Assembly: GCF_000143885.2 (NCBI RefSeq) | Contig: NC_018583.1 | Location: 1 to 64,000, forward strand | Origin: Gordonia sp. KTR9 | GTDB taxonomy: Bacteria; Actinomycetota; Actinomycetes; Mycobacteriales; Mycobacteriaceae | Reading direction: 5' to 3' | Length of the DNA: 64,000 nucleotides | The notes under the pieces: model-generated | The model's input: only the letters and a program-made list of their open reading frames with translations | Databases searched by the model: none | What the model was told of the DNA's origin: nothing | Shown here: positions 29,501-35,892 of the stretch, piece by piece | Numbering within the stretch: position 1 is the stretch's first letter | How the letters are laid out: each line of letters begins with the position of its first letter | Position numbers and translations under genes: made by a program

Positions 29501-30052
29501 TTCGCTACGCGCCTGGAGAACCTGTACGCCGGGCTCGACGACACCCGCGCCCAGATGGAGGCTGACATCGCCAGCTACCGACGGGAAGTCGAGGTCAACG
29601 CCCCACGCATTGACGCACCGTTCACCCGGGCTGAGGAGTTGCAGACCAAACAAGTGCGGCTACGACAACTGCGCATGGAGGTCGAACAGGCCCAACAGTC
29701 CGAGGAAGCGGTCGCCGCCCGCCAAGCCGCCGAAGAACGGATGCGCAGCGCCGGTCGCGAACCCGGCTGGAGTCTGGAACTCAACCCGACACCGGTCATG
29801 GTCGAAGAAGCCGGACTCGACCATGCCGATGACTACGTCGCCGCGATAAAACGCAGTCACCAACACCAAGCAAAGCTGTACCAAGCCGAAAAAGGCACCG
29901 CGACAGCAGAACCGGGGATCGGAACGCTGCTCGCCGACACCCGACCAGCACCGGACGCCGAGCGCACGCAGGGCACGGACTCCCAGCAACCGCCCCACGA
30001 TCCGCTCGGTGACGGCACACAGCCCCAGCGCGACCCGGACCTGGGCCTGTGA
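23558..30052 (+). CDS. Giant adenine methylase plus SNF2-type helicase (DarB-like)
   Basis: A protein of about 2160 residues if started at ATG 23558 (AGGAG 8 bases upstream). The methylase domain has motif I EPGCGSGTF (bases 24992-25018) and catalytic NVPFGG (25175-25192). The helicase domain has Walker A HVVGAGKTG (about 27250-27280), DEAH (27730-27750), FATGTPIANS, and motif VI EQREGRIIRQGNQN. The C-terminal 350 residues are charged helices. Size and domain order resemble phage P1 DarB and related plasmid proteins that protect incoming DNA from restriction, which fits delivery by conjugation. Between 23690 and 24265 this frame has shadow-like Arg/Gly/Asp composition because another gene is read in a different frame there. 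Translation could therefore instead begin downstream, for example GTG 24380. A clamp-binding-like QGLLF lies at about 24280. Confidence 0.85.
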   Translation: MARNATPDDNTPNLFDLLADTDPSRQPMSAPQSIMDTHTEEDTDVSRSAHGTDRAVRPGTDADGPHGVRGLPDRRGEPAGSRDRSDAVTDRARDDRGVESRPRGQRPGRVDDAAAVPTGPALRGGDGAGDAVGGSSQSRGRGPADRTEPGHGDRDAAVADAVGDRGDSRDRTADRAGVAGSDTAVSGVGRATAASPSDRRAGGARRAGTSAGSGTDRDGGRGASRSGSRRRRARAEVVDDGQGLLFESLDDLRIPTDPAVVDPGGTPLPPKADDVLPQVPQSETGLPLTAWASTRVAPARRPDGSVVYIKADHVVAGLEPDPTPDSEAPALAPEPEPEPSSIAAVDEATTLSPAEVGSATRFTHPGTVLVPSGAKARARANIAALEVLSETARTGRPATTAEHEVLAQWSGWGAAADIFDESKSEWAPEREQLRALLDSEQWRQAKASTLNAHYTDPAIAQAMWSAMARAGFDEGLVLEPGCGSGTFIGLAPPGAQMVGVELDPTTAQIAHLLYPDAQVRLEGFETTRVPDGSFAAVIGNVPFGGFTVHDPIHNPARHRIHNHFLLKSLNLTAPGGYVMAITTAGTLDAASDKARRDMHAVADLVGAVRLPSTAFERVAGTQVVTDVLVFRRREPDAATPADADWLHSDLVALADRTGETTEIGMNRYFTTHPEHVLGTMRVDRGLYRDGMLVVAAEPGGDVAADLDDRLTGIVDAALQRGDGLFLADDTATAGIEFTAGALDTDALYSEDIPIGHVSYDETTGVFSRRGIGGDEPMRVPATRATETRHLLRLRDLFAATIAAQRTQSSRAERDTLRADLNEVYDAYLNTYGPVNRAKLVGGKERTAEQAAKKFAELEAKWRAAHRDADGADYPGPLPEDVAADLEEKAWQVSAPSRRQTHLEAVRADPGMAGVLALERYDDETGTVSKTAVFSRDVVVAPVPVSRADTPAEAVAISLGERGRVDLDRVAELLDQPTQQARESIRGLVYADPDMPEDLVPAPTALSGNVRAKHARAAEAARTDPGNRDWAELTQALAQVIPTDKQPSQIGSVKLGPTWIEPRDYEAFVRETFGAANVRVSRAAGSWGVEVPPFERNSTVMRTDYGADNADLDKALDAVDLTEMLLNQRSIVVKNSGRAQEEGAPEVDAQATILAQVQAEKITTEFRSWLWSDDERRDRLVAEWNRRFNTWVRPEHDGSRLVLPGLSPVFEPHPYQRDAVARILAEPTVLLDHVVGAGKTGTMFMSAMELKRRGLVTQPWIVVPTHLIEQFGREVKMWYPAANVLVGRKGMSAEDRRVFAAQTATSDWDMVIIPASVFEAIRVHPQRRVDYIANQLADLDAELSAGVGEMTHATVKKIERAKKQLQKRLDAATDQAKKDHGVLFEDTGGDYLFVDEAHEYKNKGRQCAIDSLSLTGSNKAEDLSMKLDYLRERRQHQAAAAGRVIAPGAERVATFATGTPIANSLAESWVMQQYLRPDVLEVAGVRSITDWAASFTATRSETIPNATGTKLRVVSKVSAFANPKEMFAMAAQYTDVVVREQVPANLPVHDGRQIITSTPGQERQDFIADLDHRADHLDPRRADIDNVLKILNDGRNVALDPVLANLEPDPGNTRADAVAEQVARIYHATADNEYLTEEGERSPIRGALQLVFCDRGTPRPDGPSVYSNLKDLLVEQHNLPAEKIAFIHDAKSPSQKLALQADCRAGRIAVLVGSTSKMGTGMNVQGRLIGLHHMDVPWRPADLEQREGRIIRQGNQNPRIEILNYVTAGTTDTVMWSKVESKAAFIEQAKRGQLDDVAEVDDIADDSLSEAAAATKAAATGDERFLEMATLEDEVKSLSALASAHADSRSHARRVVAAADHAIPRLEGSIDKLDALLVGHQEWIDAGKQFVVTGDRSRAQRPERSEALLSRVTAVYHELKGAGMKQSMPIASIPSGLQAHASREFAQDKIHVWLDCPGRPGFTLDASQVFTTAERRTATASGFATRLENLYAGLDDTRAQMEADIASYRREVEVNAPRIDAPFTRAEELQTKQVRLRQLRMEVEQAQQSEEAVAARQAAEERMRSAGREPGWSLELNPTPVMVEEAGLDHADDYVAAIKRSHQHQAKLYQAEKGTATAEPGIGTLLADTRPAPDAERTQGTDSQQPPHDPLGDGTQPQRDPDLGL
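23688..24269 (+). CDS. 193-aa coiled-coil protein nested in the methylase-helicase reading frame
   Basis: An ATG at 23688 preceded by GAGGAGG opens a 193-codon frame that is fully inside the giant ORF but in a different frame. Its product has normal protein composition and genome-like third-position GC. Residues 1-60 are helical and charged (FHDLRTALTERYAQELTQMD, then FLTAEANRLEAEIAQTQSQTEL), and a Trp/Pro-containing region follows (MQRWLTPWAIEATRETEQLT). The other frame across the same bases is Arg/Gly/Asp-rich filler. I read this as the genuine coding frame here. No family recognised; it may be a partner of the helicase. Confidence 0.7.
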   Translation: MFHDLRTALTERYAQELTQMDRTEFEDFLTAEANRLEAEIAQTQSQTELAMIAAWKADHEGNDPDVLTTQRLYQQARHSAEETVLATLWEGHRSPEDEDQPIEPNPDTVTGMQRWLTPWAIEATRETEQLTERVWPDQTPRFQVWAEQLLQARLTDGLAVPDGPEHPLVPELTAMVAAALADQARADAERAQR

Positions 30053-30384
30053 GTACGACAGTGACGTTCGCCGCGTTCCGAGTCAGGCGTTGGCGGGTGC
30101 GAGTTCGCTGCCGCACCCCCGATGCGGCTCTCGGCCCTGCGGGCAAGCAGATCGAGCAGGCCGCCTCGGACCTGACTCGACAAGGGGCAACCGCTCTCAA
30201 CAACCTGCCACGTCGAGATCATTTGGCCCCCAGGAGCACAAGCCCGCCCCGCGGCGGTGACCGACCGGACAGGAGTGGCTCGCCACGCGCTACCAGCCCC
30301 GCCTGTCCCGGGTTCGTGATAGAAGCGAACCGCCACACCCGCGCACCCATCACTAGCAACCGATACCGAACAGGACGTGACTTC
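30053..30384 (+). other. Gap between the methylase-helicase and a secreted-protein gene
   Basis: About 330 bp. A GTG at 30049 overlaps the upstream stop and stays open into the secreted-protein gene, but codon use and composition (Arg/Pro/Ser-rich) are poor, and the clear signal peptide starts at 30385. The segment holds the first copy of a 40-bp direct repeat (30058-30097). CAGGACGTGACTTC before 30385 provides a weak ribosome-binding site. Nothing else seen. Confidence 0.5.
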
Positions 30385-30801
30385 ATGCCTTTGCCAACGG
30401 CTCGACTCTCCACCGCCGTCAAGACCATCGTCGCCGGACTTCTCATCACCGCCGGCCTCGCCACTGGTCTCGGCCTCGGTAGTGGTCAAGCACACGCGAA
30501 GATCGACGACGGCCGATACAAGTTCCAGCTGGTCATGTACGGCGTCATTCCCTACCCGGAATCGAACGCGCGAGTGATCGGCAACCGTCTGTTCCAAGAC
30601 GTCTACGGCGTCGGGCCGTGGAATGCCACCAACAGCCACATCACCCAGACCCGCAACGGCGGCATCGTCTCGATCGCCGGTGACCCAGTCGCGCACTGGT
30701 ACTCCCGCATCGAACTACGCAAGACACCACACGGCTACAAAGGTGTTCTGTTCGCCGGCGGTGTCCCCACCGGCGACGTCTACCTACGTAAAGTCCGCTG
30801 A
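30385..30801 (+). CDS. Small secreted protein
   Basis: A 138-aa protein with a classic Sec signal peptide (basic start, hydrophobic residues 12-33, cleavage after AHA in GQAHAKIDD), leaving about 100 residues. The mature part (YKFQLVMYGVIPYPESNARV and IVSIAGDPVAHWYSRIELRK) looks like a small beta-rich domain. It has no Cys and no known motif. A hairpin terminator follows immediately. Similar small exported proteins occur in mycobacterial plasmids, but I cannot name a family. Confidence 0.75.
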   Translation: MPLPTARLSTAVKTIVAGLLITAGLATGLGLGSGQAHAKIDDGRYKFQLVMYGVIPYPESNARVIGNRLFQDVYGVGPWNATNSHITQTRNGGIVSIAGDPVAHWYSRIELRKTPHGYKGVLFAGGVPTGDVYLRKVR

Positions 30802-30809
30802 CCACACAA

Positions 30810-30838
30810 GGGTCGCGCAGGAAGTGCCTGTGCGACCC
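30810..30838 (+). terminator. Terminator hairpin after the secreted-protein gene
   Basis: GGGTCGCGCAGG (30810-30821) pairs with CCTGTGCGACCC (30827-30838), a 12-bp stem with one G-T pair and a 5-nt loop, 8 bases after the stop codon. No T-run, as is common in high-GC Actinobacteria. Confidence 0.65.
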
Positions 30839-30995
30839 CTGCCGTTCGGTGCGATCGGGCGGACCGGCGTTGTTGGGCGGGCGGTGCTGGCCAACAGTGA
30901 CGTTCACCGCGTTCCGACTGAGGCGTCGACGGGGCGGACGTCCTGTCACTACCATTCGCGATGACAAAGGTTGGGGTTATGAAAGGGAATACACG

Positions 30996-31427
30996 GTGCT
31001 GACGAGGTCGGGGATACGCGCGGGGGTGGCGGGTGCGGCGCTCAGTCTCGCGGTAGCTACCGGTGGGGCGATACTGACGGGTCCGCCGGCACAGGCCGCG
31101 CGGATCGTCGAGACCTCGCAACCGGGGGTGGTGGTGATCGAACTCAGCCACGCCGACACCGTGGCCGCCGCCCACCTCGGCGCCGGACGGGTCATCAACG
31201 CCGTTCTGGGCAACGACTACTGGGGTGTCATCCTCGACAACGACTCCCGCTATCGGGCAGGGGCGTACTACCGTCCGGACAAGGCCGCCAGCTGGAATGA
31301 CGTGACCGGCCACCAGGTCATCTCCGAGGCCGCCGCCCACCCGGGCGGGCGGGTCGTGGTCGCGGTCTACGTTGATCGAACCAGGAGCCTGAACGGACAT
31401 CCGCTGTGGATACAGCAGGTCTGGTGA
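30996..31427 (+). CDS. Small secreted protein
   Basis: A 143-aa protein starting at GTG 30996 (AAAGGG upstream) with a signal peptide (RSGIRAGVAGAALSLAVATG, cleavage near AQA-ARIVE). The mature part of about 105 residues includes VVVIELSHADTVAAAHLGAG and YWGVILDNDSRYRAGAYYRP. No cysteine pairs, no recognised catalytic motif. The upstream in-frame extension (from 30849) crosses the direct repeat and terminator region and is unlikely to be translated. Confidence 0.72.
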   Translation: MLTRSGIRAGVAGAALSLAVATGGAILTGPPAQAARIVETSQPGVVVIELSHADTVAAAHLGAGRVINAVLGNDYWGVILDNDSRYRAGAYYRPDKAASWNDVTGHQVISEAAAHPGGRVVVAVYVDRTRSLNGHPLWIQQVW

Positions 31428-31446
31428 GCGGCGTGACGAAGAGGGA

Positions 31447-31839
31447 GTGGACGTGCCGTATCTCGGGTTGATCTACCTGGTGATCCTGGTGATCGCGCTG
31501 ATCGACATCATCAAAACCGACGACGCCGCCGTGCGCGGGCTGCCCAAGTTCGCCTGGGTAATCCTGGTGGTGATGCTGCCATTGGTCGGTGCGCTGGTGT
31601 GGCTTGCGGTCGGACGCCCGGCCGCTGATGAGCGACCACACCGGCAGGATTCGGGTGCGGCCAGCGAGTTCCCGGAATACGACCATCCGGGCCGCTACGT
31701 CCCGCAAGACCCTGAGGCAGACCGGGAGTTTTTGCAGCAGTTGCGAGATCGCGCCGAGAAACAACGTCAGACCGCCCGCGAACAACAACGCGCCGCCGAC
31801 CGCACTGACGACGGCGATCAGCCACCGGCCACTTCATAG
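31447..31839 (+). CDS. Membrane protein with a PLD-nuclease N-terminal-type (PLDc_N) domain
   Basis: A 130-aa protein with two membrane helices (about 5-22 and 36-55) separated by a short cytoplasmic loop (DIIKTDDAAVRGLPKFAW), the layout and sequence of the PLDc_N family of small actinobacterial membrane proteins. A charged coiled-coil tail rich in Gln, Arg and Glu (85-130) follows. No phospholipase domain is attached. The GTG at 31447 or, better spaced from GAGGGAG, 31453 may be the start. It follows the secreted-protein gene by 20 bp and may be co-transcribed. Confidence 0.75.
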   Translation: MDVPYLGLIYLVILVIALIDIIKTDDAAVRGLPKFAWVILVVMLPLVGALVWLAVGRPAADERPHRQDSGAASEFPEYDHPGRYVPQDPEADREFLQQLRDRAEKQRQTAREQQRAADRTDDGDQPPATS

Positions 31840-31887
31840 AGCCTGAAGTCGCGAGCAGGGTGAGGTACGCCGGTTAGGTTGGTGGGT

Positions 31888-33702
31888 ATGACGTCGTGGT
31901 CGCAGATTCGGGGTTTATCCTTCGGCACGATGGGTCGAACGGCCCGTGGCACCGTGTATTCCAGTGACGGGACAGCAAGTTCGGTGTGGTTCGCTCCGCC
32001 CACGTCGTGGCGGATGGAGAACGCTGACGGGTCACCCTCCTATATCGAGAGCGCCACCGATGAGTACGTGTTCGGTGAGGACGGCGTCGCCGTGCATACC
32101 GCGAAGCACCCGAACCGCCTTGTCGCAGTGACGGGCGTGTCTGCAACGGTGTTGTTCACCGCGTACCGCAGTTGGACCCCAATGGAGTTGACGGGACGGC
32201 CACCGCGGTTCGGTGAGCCGAAGCAGTTGATCGAGGCCGAGGTTCGGGGCCGGCGGGGTTGGCAGGTGGAGTTCGACGATTCCTACGGCGGTCCCACGAT
32301 CACGGTGGTGATCGACGCCGAGTTGGGGATCGCGCTCTCATGGAGGCAAGGCGAGCAGTGGATGCAGATGGAATCGCCGGTGCTCGACGAGGACTTCGAC
32401 CCCGCCCTGTTCACCTGGGACGGACCAACAGTCGAGTTCGAGGAGTACCTCGAGTCACGAGAACAGCTCGAACACCAGCAGAAGATGCAAGAACTGATGG
32501 ATATGCCGCCGACCCGCATCGGGTGGGTGCCGATGCAGGTCACCGCGTCACCAACAGAAGGTGACCCCCTGTCTGGTGCACTAGATGTCACCGTGACGGC
32601 GGATACACCCCAATTCGGTATCCGTCGTTGGCTGACCGAACTCGGTGAGCCCGAAGTGGGATTCTCGATGGAACTATTCTCGCCCCGAGCACGCACCACG
32701 ATTGGACCGTGGACAGTCGAATTACGCACCTATAACGCAATTTCCATAGAGGACGCCGACCGAGTCCTTGCCGAGGTGGTGTTACCTGACCCGCCCGGCA
32801 ACGTCGATGACATCCGGGACGCCGCCACGGCCCGCCAGGAAGCCGACGACGAGGCTGCGATCATCTCCGCGTTAGGGATCGGCCGCAACCTCGACGACTA
32901 CCTGCACAGCCTTAACGGTGTGTCGCTGCTGGTGCGCACCGATTTCAGCGACGACGACCGCTGGCGCGAGCTCGCGCTGGCGGCGATGGCCCCTGTGGAC
33001 AGCGGCATGGATGACGATTCCACCTTCGAGGCGAGGCTGACGTGTATCGACCACCGAGACAACGACGGTCTGACCGTCGAGGCCCTTGTCGAGCGGATCG
33101 GTGACGATCCGCCCTACTACGCGTTCATCGCTGACTCGATCTCAATGACCCATCCGGAGATGCCGATCCTGGTGGTCGATTGCGGCCGTCCTGATTTCGG
33201 CGACGAACCTGGCCGGACCTTCCGCGTCATCCCCGACCAGGTGCAGTCGGTCGAAAACAACCTGTCAATCTCGAACATGGGCTTTCGTGACTTCGCCGAC
33301 GCCGTCGACGACGACGGGGTCTTTCGCGGATTCCCGCCGCCGCGGCCGCATGTGGCGATTCTGCAGCGCGACGAACTCATCGCGCTCAGTGCTACCAATC
33401 GGTCGACCCCGGCGCTGGCCCGCTTCGCCGAGGAGCTGCCCCTCGTCGACTATCCGTCCATGGTCGTCTACGAGACCGCCCGGACGAAGGTTCACGACTC
33501 TGCGGCGGCGCTGGGCGAGCCGCCCTCCACCGAGCTCCGTGTCGGAGTCGACGACTACCTGGCTGCGACCGCCCGTGACGGCCTGTGTCAGCACGGCCAT
33601 GTGCAGATCCGTGGCGGGCACTGGAGTCTTGTGATCGACCCCGACACAGGGACGCTCGAAGCCGCGATGCTCCGGCAATACCAACCACCTACACCGTCCT
33701 GA
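31888..33702 (+). CDS. Two-domain protein, LolA-like N-terminus and DUF6924-like C-terminus
   Basis: A 604-aa soluble protein. The N-terminal 240 residues are beta-rich and resemble lipoprotein-carrier/LppX-like folds (SVWFAPPTSWRMENADG, then WQVEFDDSYGGPTITVVID and a terminal GIALSW), but no signal peptide is seen. Residues about 345-480 match my memory of DUF6924: LLVRTDFSDDDRWRELALA, then FIADSISMTHPEMPILVVD and GRTFRVIPDQVQSVENNLSI. The last 100 residues are an extra domain. ATG at 31888 was preferred to TTG 31879. Such proteins are common singletons in Actinobacteria, and function is unknown. Confidence 0.72.
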   Translation: MTSWSQIRGLSFGTMGRTARGTVYSSDGTASSVWFAPPTSWRMENADGSPSYIESATDEYVFGEDGVAVHTAKHPNRLVAVTGVSATVLFTAYRSWTPMELTGRPPRFGEPKQLIEAEVRGRRGWQVEFDDSYGGPTITVVIDAELGIALSWRQGEQWMQMESPVLDEDFDPALFTWDGPTVEFEEYLESREQLEHQQKMQELMDMPPTRIGWVPMQVTASPTEGDPLSGALDVTVTADTPQFGIRRWLTELGEPEVGFSMELFSPRARTTIGPWTVELRTYNAISIEDADRVLAEVVLPDPPGNVDDIRDAATARQEADDEAAIISALGIGRNLDDYLHSLNGVSLLVRTDFSDDDRWRELALAAMAPVDSGMDDDSTFEARLTCIDHRDNDGLTVEALVERIGDDPPYYAFIADSISMTHPEMPILVVDCGRPDFGDEPGRTFRVIPDQVQSVENNLSISNMGFRDFADAVDDDGVFRGFPPPRPHVAILQRDELIALSATNRSTPALARFAEELPLVDYPSMVVYETARTKVHDSAAALGEPPSTELRVGVDDYLAATARDGLCQHGHVQIRGGHWSLVIDPDTGTLEAAMLRQYQPPTPS

Positions 33703-33801
33703 GAAACCCGCACAGTGCCAGCAGCCAGATCGCGACCCGACCTGAACCGCTCGTGGAGAAGCCGTCAGTCCGCGGCCACACGCGGCGAGACACTCGCGCG
33801 C

Positions 33802-34320
33802 ATGGCGACTTCACGACAGCGGGCGGCGAGGGTCGCAGTCACCCTGCTTGCGGCGGGGGTGATGACGCTCGGGCTCACCTCCTGCGGGCAAAGCACCGAG
33901 AACGGGGCCGACACCGCCGATCCGTTCGTGGACTACGAACGATCAGATTCGGTGGAGTGGACGACGCAGATACCAGCGACGACACAACCCCCTGTCGTGT
34001 CGAGTCCGCCGATCACCGGAACAACACGACCACCCACCGCACCCACTGCGGCACCGGCGGGCACCATCTGCGGGTATGTGCCCGCAGAGACCGGGGAGCA
34101 ACCCGTCATCGTGCTCAACGGACCGCTCGACTGCGCCACAGCAATGACAGTGAGCCAGAAGTACTTCGCCTCGATCGGCCAGGCCCAGGGCCAGGCCCTG
34201 TTTCTCGCCGTCGACGGCTGGGAGTGTCAGTGGCCGTACGTTGCCGGGCGTTCGCACGCAGACTCCTACAGCACCTGCACAGCGCCCGGCGGCGGTGCCG
34301 CGGTGAAGATCGGCGAATAA
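33802..34320 (+). CDS. Lipoprotein with a four-Cys domain
   Basis: A 172-aa lipoprotein with a signal peptide, lipobox LGLTSC, a Thr/Pro-rich spacer and a C-terminal domain. The domain is ICGYV...VIVLNGPLDCATAMTVSQKY...VDGWECQWPY...YSTCTAPGGG. The spacing of the four Cys and the DCA and GWxC motifs recurs in the 303-aa lipoprotein encoded at 38201-39112, so the two share a domain. The start ATG 33802 has a poor ribosome-binding site; GTG 33715 would add a non-hydrophobic extension. The IS element begins 53 bp downstream. Confidence 0.7.
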   Translation: MATSRQRAARVAVTLLAAGVMTLGLTSCGQSTENGADTADPFVDYERSDSVEWTTQIPATTQPPVVSSPPITGTTRPPTAPTAAPAGTICGYVPAETGEQPVIVLNGPLDCATAMTVSQKYFASIGQAQGQALFLAVDGWECQWPYVAGRSHADSYSTCTAPGGGAAVKIGE

Positions 34321-34373
34321 CGTCCTGGGCCTCCCGTATCGCAGCGCGGCGACGACTCAACAGGCATACGTAG

Positions 34374-35789
34374 TGCCTCACGTCAAACTGCCCGCGAAAT
34401 CCGACTCATGCCTCAGATAGGAATGCCCGCGAAAGCTGTCAGCCGGCTGGTACTCGAACACCCTTGCGAACATCGGGTAGTGCGGAGGGGAACTGCGCGA
34501 GGTGGAGCTGCTCGGTTTTGTCTTTGGCCAGCAGGAGAAGTTGGTCTTGAAGTGCGGCGATGTCGCGACCGATCTGGGCGGGGTTGAGCGAGTCGCGGTA
34601 GGCGCACAGCTCGGCGCGCTGGGCCGCGCTGAGCACGTCAGCAGCCAGGAGGCGGTCGAACGGGGTAGCCGGGGCGTCATAGACCCGGCGGCGGCGGCCG
34701 TTGGCGGTGGAGGCGAATCCGACGGGTTTGATGGTCGGGGTCAGGTAGTTGAGCCGGTCGTTGACCAGCCGCCACAGCCGGTTGAGCGCGGCCCGTTCAG
34801 TGTCGGTGTCATAGCGCCAGTAGAACGCGTACTTGCGCACGAGGTGGTTGTTCTTGGATTCAATGGTGGCCTGATCGTTCTTCTTGTACGGCCGTGACCG
34901 GGTGAAGTAGATGCCTTGGCCGCCGGCCCACTCGATCACCGGATGGTTGAGGAACTCGCTACCGTTGTCGAAGTCCAAACCTGTTACCCCAAAAGGGATT
35001 TCCTCAACAGCAGTCTTGAGTCCGGTGAGGATATGGGTGTGCGCGTTGTTGCGGATGCTGCGGGTGAACACCCACCCGGTGTGCACATCGGTCAGGTTCA
35101 ACGTCCGCACGAACTCGCCTTTGAGGGTCGGGCCGCAATGGGCGACCGTGTCGCCCTCGAAGAACCCGGCCTCGGCCTCCACCTCATCACCAGCCTTGCG
35201 GACGGTGATCGAATTGCGCAGCAACACAGACGGTTTGGTCGTGGACACACCCGATATCTGGTCTTTGGCCTTGGCGGTTCGCAGGTAGCGGTCGATGGTC
35301 GCCGCCGACATCGACAACAACTCCGCACGCACACTCGCGCTGTAACGGTCCACTCCGGCAACAAGTTCGCCGTGCCGCTCCAGCGCATCGAGCTGCACGC
35401 GCATCGATACCACGAGGTACTTGCCGCACTGCCCACCCGAGGCCGCCCACACCTTCTGCAACACCTTCAACGCGTCGTAGGAGTACTTCGGCGAGCGCGG
35501 GGTGCGCTCACGCACCGCCACCGCGTGCCCCGTGCCCGGCGACAGCCGCGCGGCAGCAGTCAACCGCCGCCGCGCGTTGTCGCGCGACCAACCGGTCACC
35601 TCCACCACCTGATCGAGGATCCGGCCCCGGTCCTTCTTCGACGCCTTCACATACTCCCGCGCGAACCTGCTGGTCACCTCGGCCCGAGACCGCATCGACA
35701 ACCCACTTCCCATCCCCCGACGATCACCATTTCGCGGGCAAACCTATGTGAGGCACCGAGGGCGTTTCGCGGGCAGATTACGTGAGTCA
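34374..35789 (-). mobile_element. Insertion sequence with double-repeat ends (IS1202/ISNCY-like)
   Basis: A single transposase gene bracketed by inverted ends. The left end begins TGCCTCACGTCAAACTGCCC and repeats TGCCTCAGATAGG...TGCCCGCGAAA about 33 bp further in. The right end read in reverse gives TGACTCACGTAATCTGCCC, then TGCCTCACATAGG...TGCCCGCGAAA. Each end therefore has two copies of a TGCCTCA-N-TGCCCGCGAAA unit, probably transposase-binding sites. Length is about 1.4 kb. I could not find a target duplication at these borders. It inserted 10 bp before the promoter of the AbiF-type gene. Confidence 0.78.
34439..35713 (-). CDS. DDE transposase (integrase catalytic core)
   Basis: A 424-aa transposase with an N-terminal helix-turn-helix region (EYVKASKKDRGRILDQVVEV, then TGWSRDNARRRLTA) and an RNase-H-like catalytic core. 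The core has D in FEGDTVAHCG, D in GLDFDNGSEF and E in KKNDQATIESKNNHLVRKYA. The last segment, with preceding TRSRPY, is characteristic of IS1202/ISTde1-type transposases as I remember them. The reading frame is intact and full length, so the element may be active. Confidence 0.88.
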   Translation of the reverse strand: MGSGLSMRSRAEVTSRFAREYVKASKKDRGRILDQVVEVTGWSRDNARRRLTAAARLSPGTGHAVAVRERTPRSPKYSYDALKVLQKVWAASGGQCGKYLVVSMRVQLDALERHGELVAGVDRYSASVRAELLSMSAATIDRYLRTAKAKDQISGVSTTKPSVLLRNSITVRKAGDEVEAEAGFFEGDTVAHCGPTLKGEFVRTLNLTDVHTGWVFTRSIRNNAHTHILTGLKTAVEEIPFGVTGLDFDNGSEFLNHPVIEWAGGQGIYFTRSRPYKKNDQATIESKNNHLVRKYAFYWRYDTDTERAALNRLWRLVNDRLNYLTPTIKPVGFASTANGRRRRVYDAPATPFDRLLAADVLSAAQRAELCAYRDSLNPAQIGRDIAALQDQLLLLAKDKTEQLHLAQFPSALPDVRKGVRVPAG

Positions 35790-35799
35790 AGCCGGCATA

Positions 35800-35829
35800 T
35801 TGCACCTTGTCCGGGTGGAGCCGTAGACT
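35800..35829 (+). promoter_or_regulatory. Promoter of the AbiF-type gene
   Basis: TTGCAC (35800-35805), 18-bp spacer, TAGACT (35824-35829). The start point would be near 35836, which places the strong hairpin (35844-35880) at the very 5' end of the transcript. The IS end lies just 10 bp upstream of the -35 box. Confidence 0.55.
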
Positions 35830-35835
35830 GTTGGA

Positions 35836-35885
35836 CATCACGGCCAGCCTTCCGTCTCGCTTCGCGAGGGGGGAGGCTGGTTCTC
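35836..35885 (+). ncRNA. Candidate abiF-type structured RNA or leader hairpin
   Basis: CCAGCCTTCCGTCTCGC (35844-35860), loop TTC, GCGAGGGGGGAGGCTGG (35864-35880): 16 of 17 positions pair, counting G-U. A weaker GCCGT/ACGGC stem (35820-35824 with 35839-35843) abuts it. It lies between the promoter and the start of the Abi_2 gene. AbiF-type genes are known to be preceded by a conserved structured RNA (abiF RNA motif); whether this one matches that consensus needs a covariance search. Alternatively it is an attenuator. Confidence 0.55.
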
Positions 35886-35892
35886 TATATGC

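Larger units (their letters stand above)
30058..30934 (+). repeat. Imperfect 40-bp direct repeat upstream of two secreted-protein genes
   Basis: ACAGTGACGTTC[G/A]CCGCGTTCCGA continues with TCAGGCG or TGAGGCG. The two copies lie at 30058-30097 and 30895-30934 and match at about 85 percent of positions. Each lies upstream of a gene for a small exported protein (starts 30385 and 30996). They may be shared regulatory sites or traces of duplication. Confidence 0.5.

Noticed and set aside
30049..30801. 250-codon reading of the secreted protein from the GTG overlapping the helicase stop
   Set aside because: First 110 residues lack coding character; a clear signal peptide starts at 30385.
34360..35800. 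Target-site duplication at the IS ends
   Set aside because: Flanks (…ATACGTAG and AGCCGGCATA…) do not repeat beyond two bases at the borders I can define.
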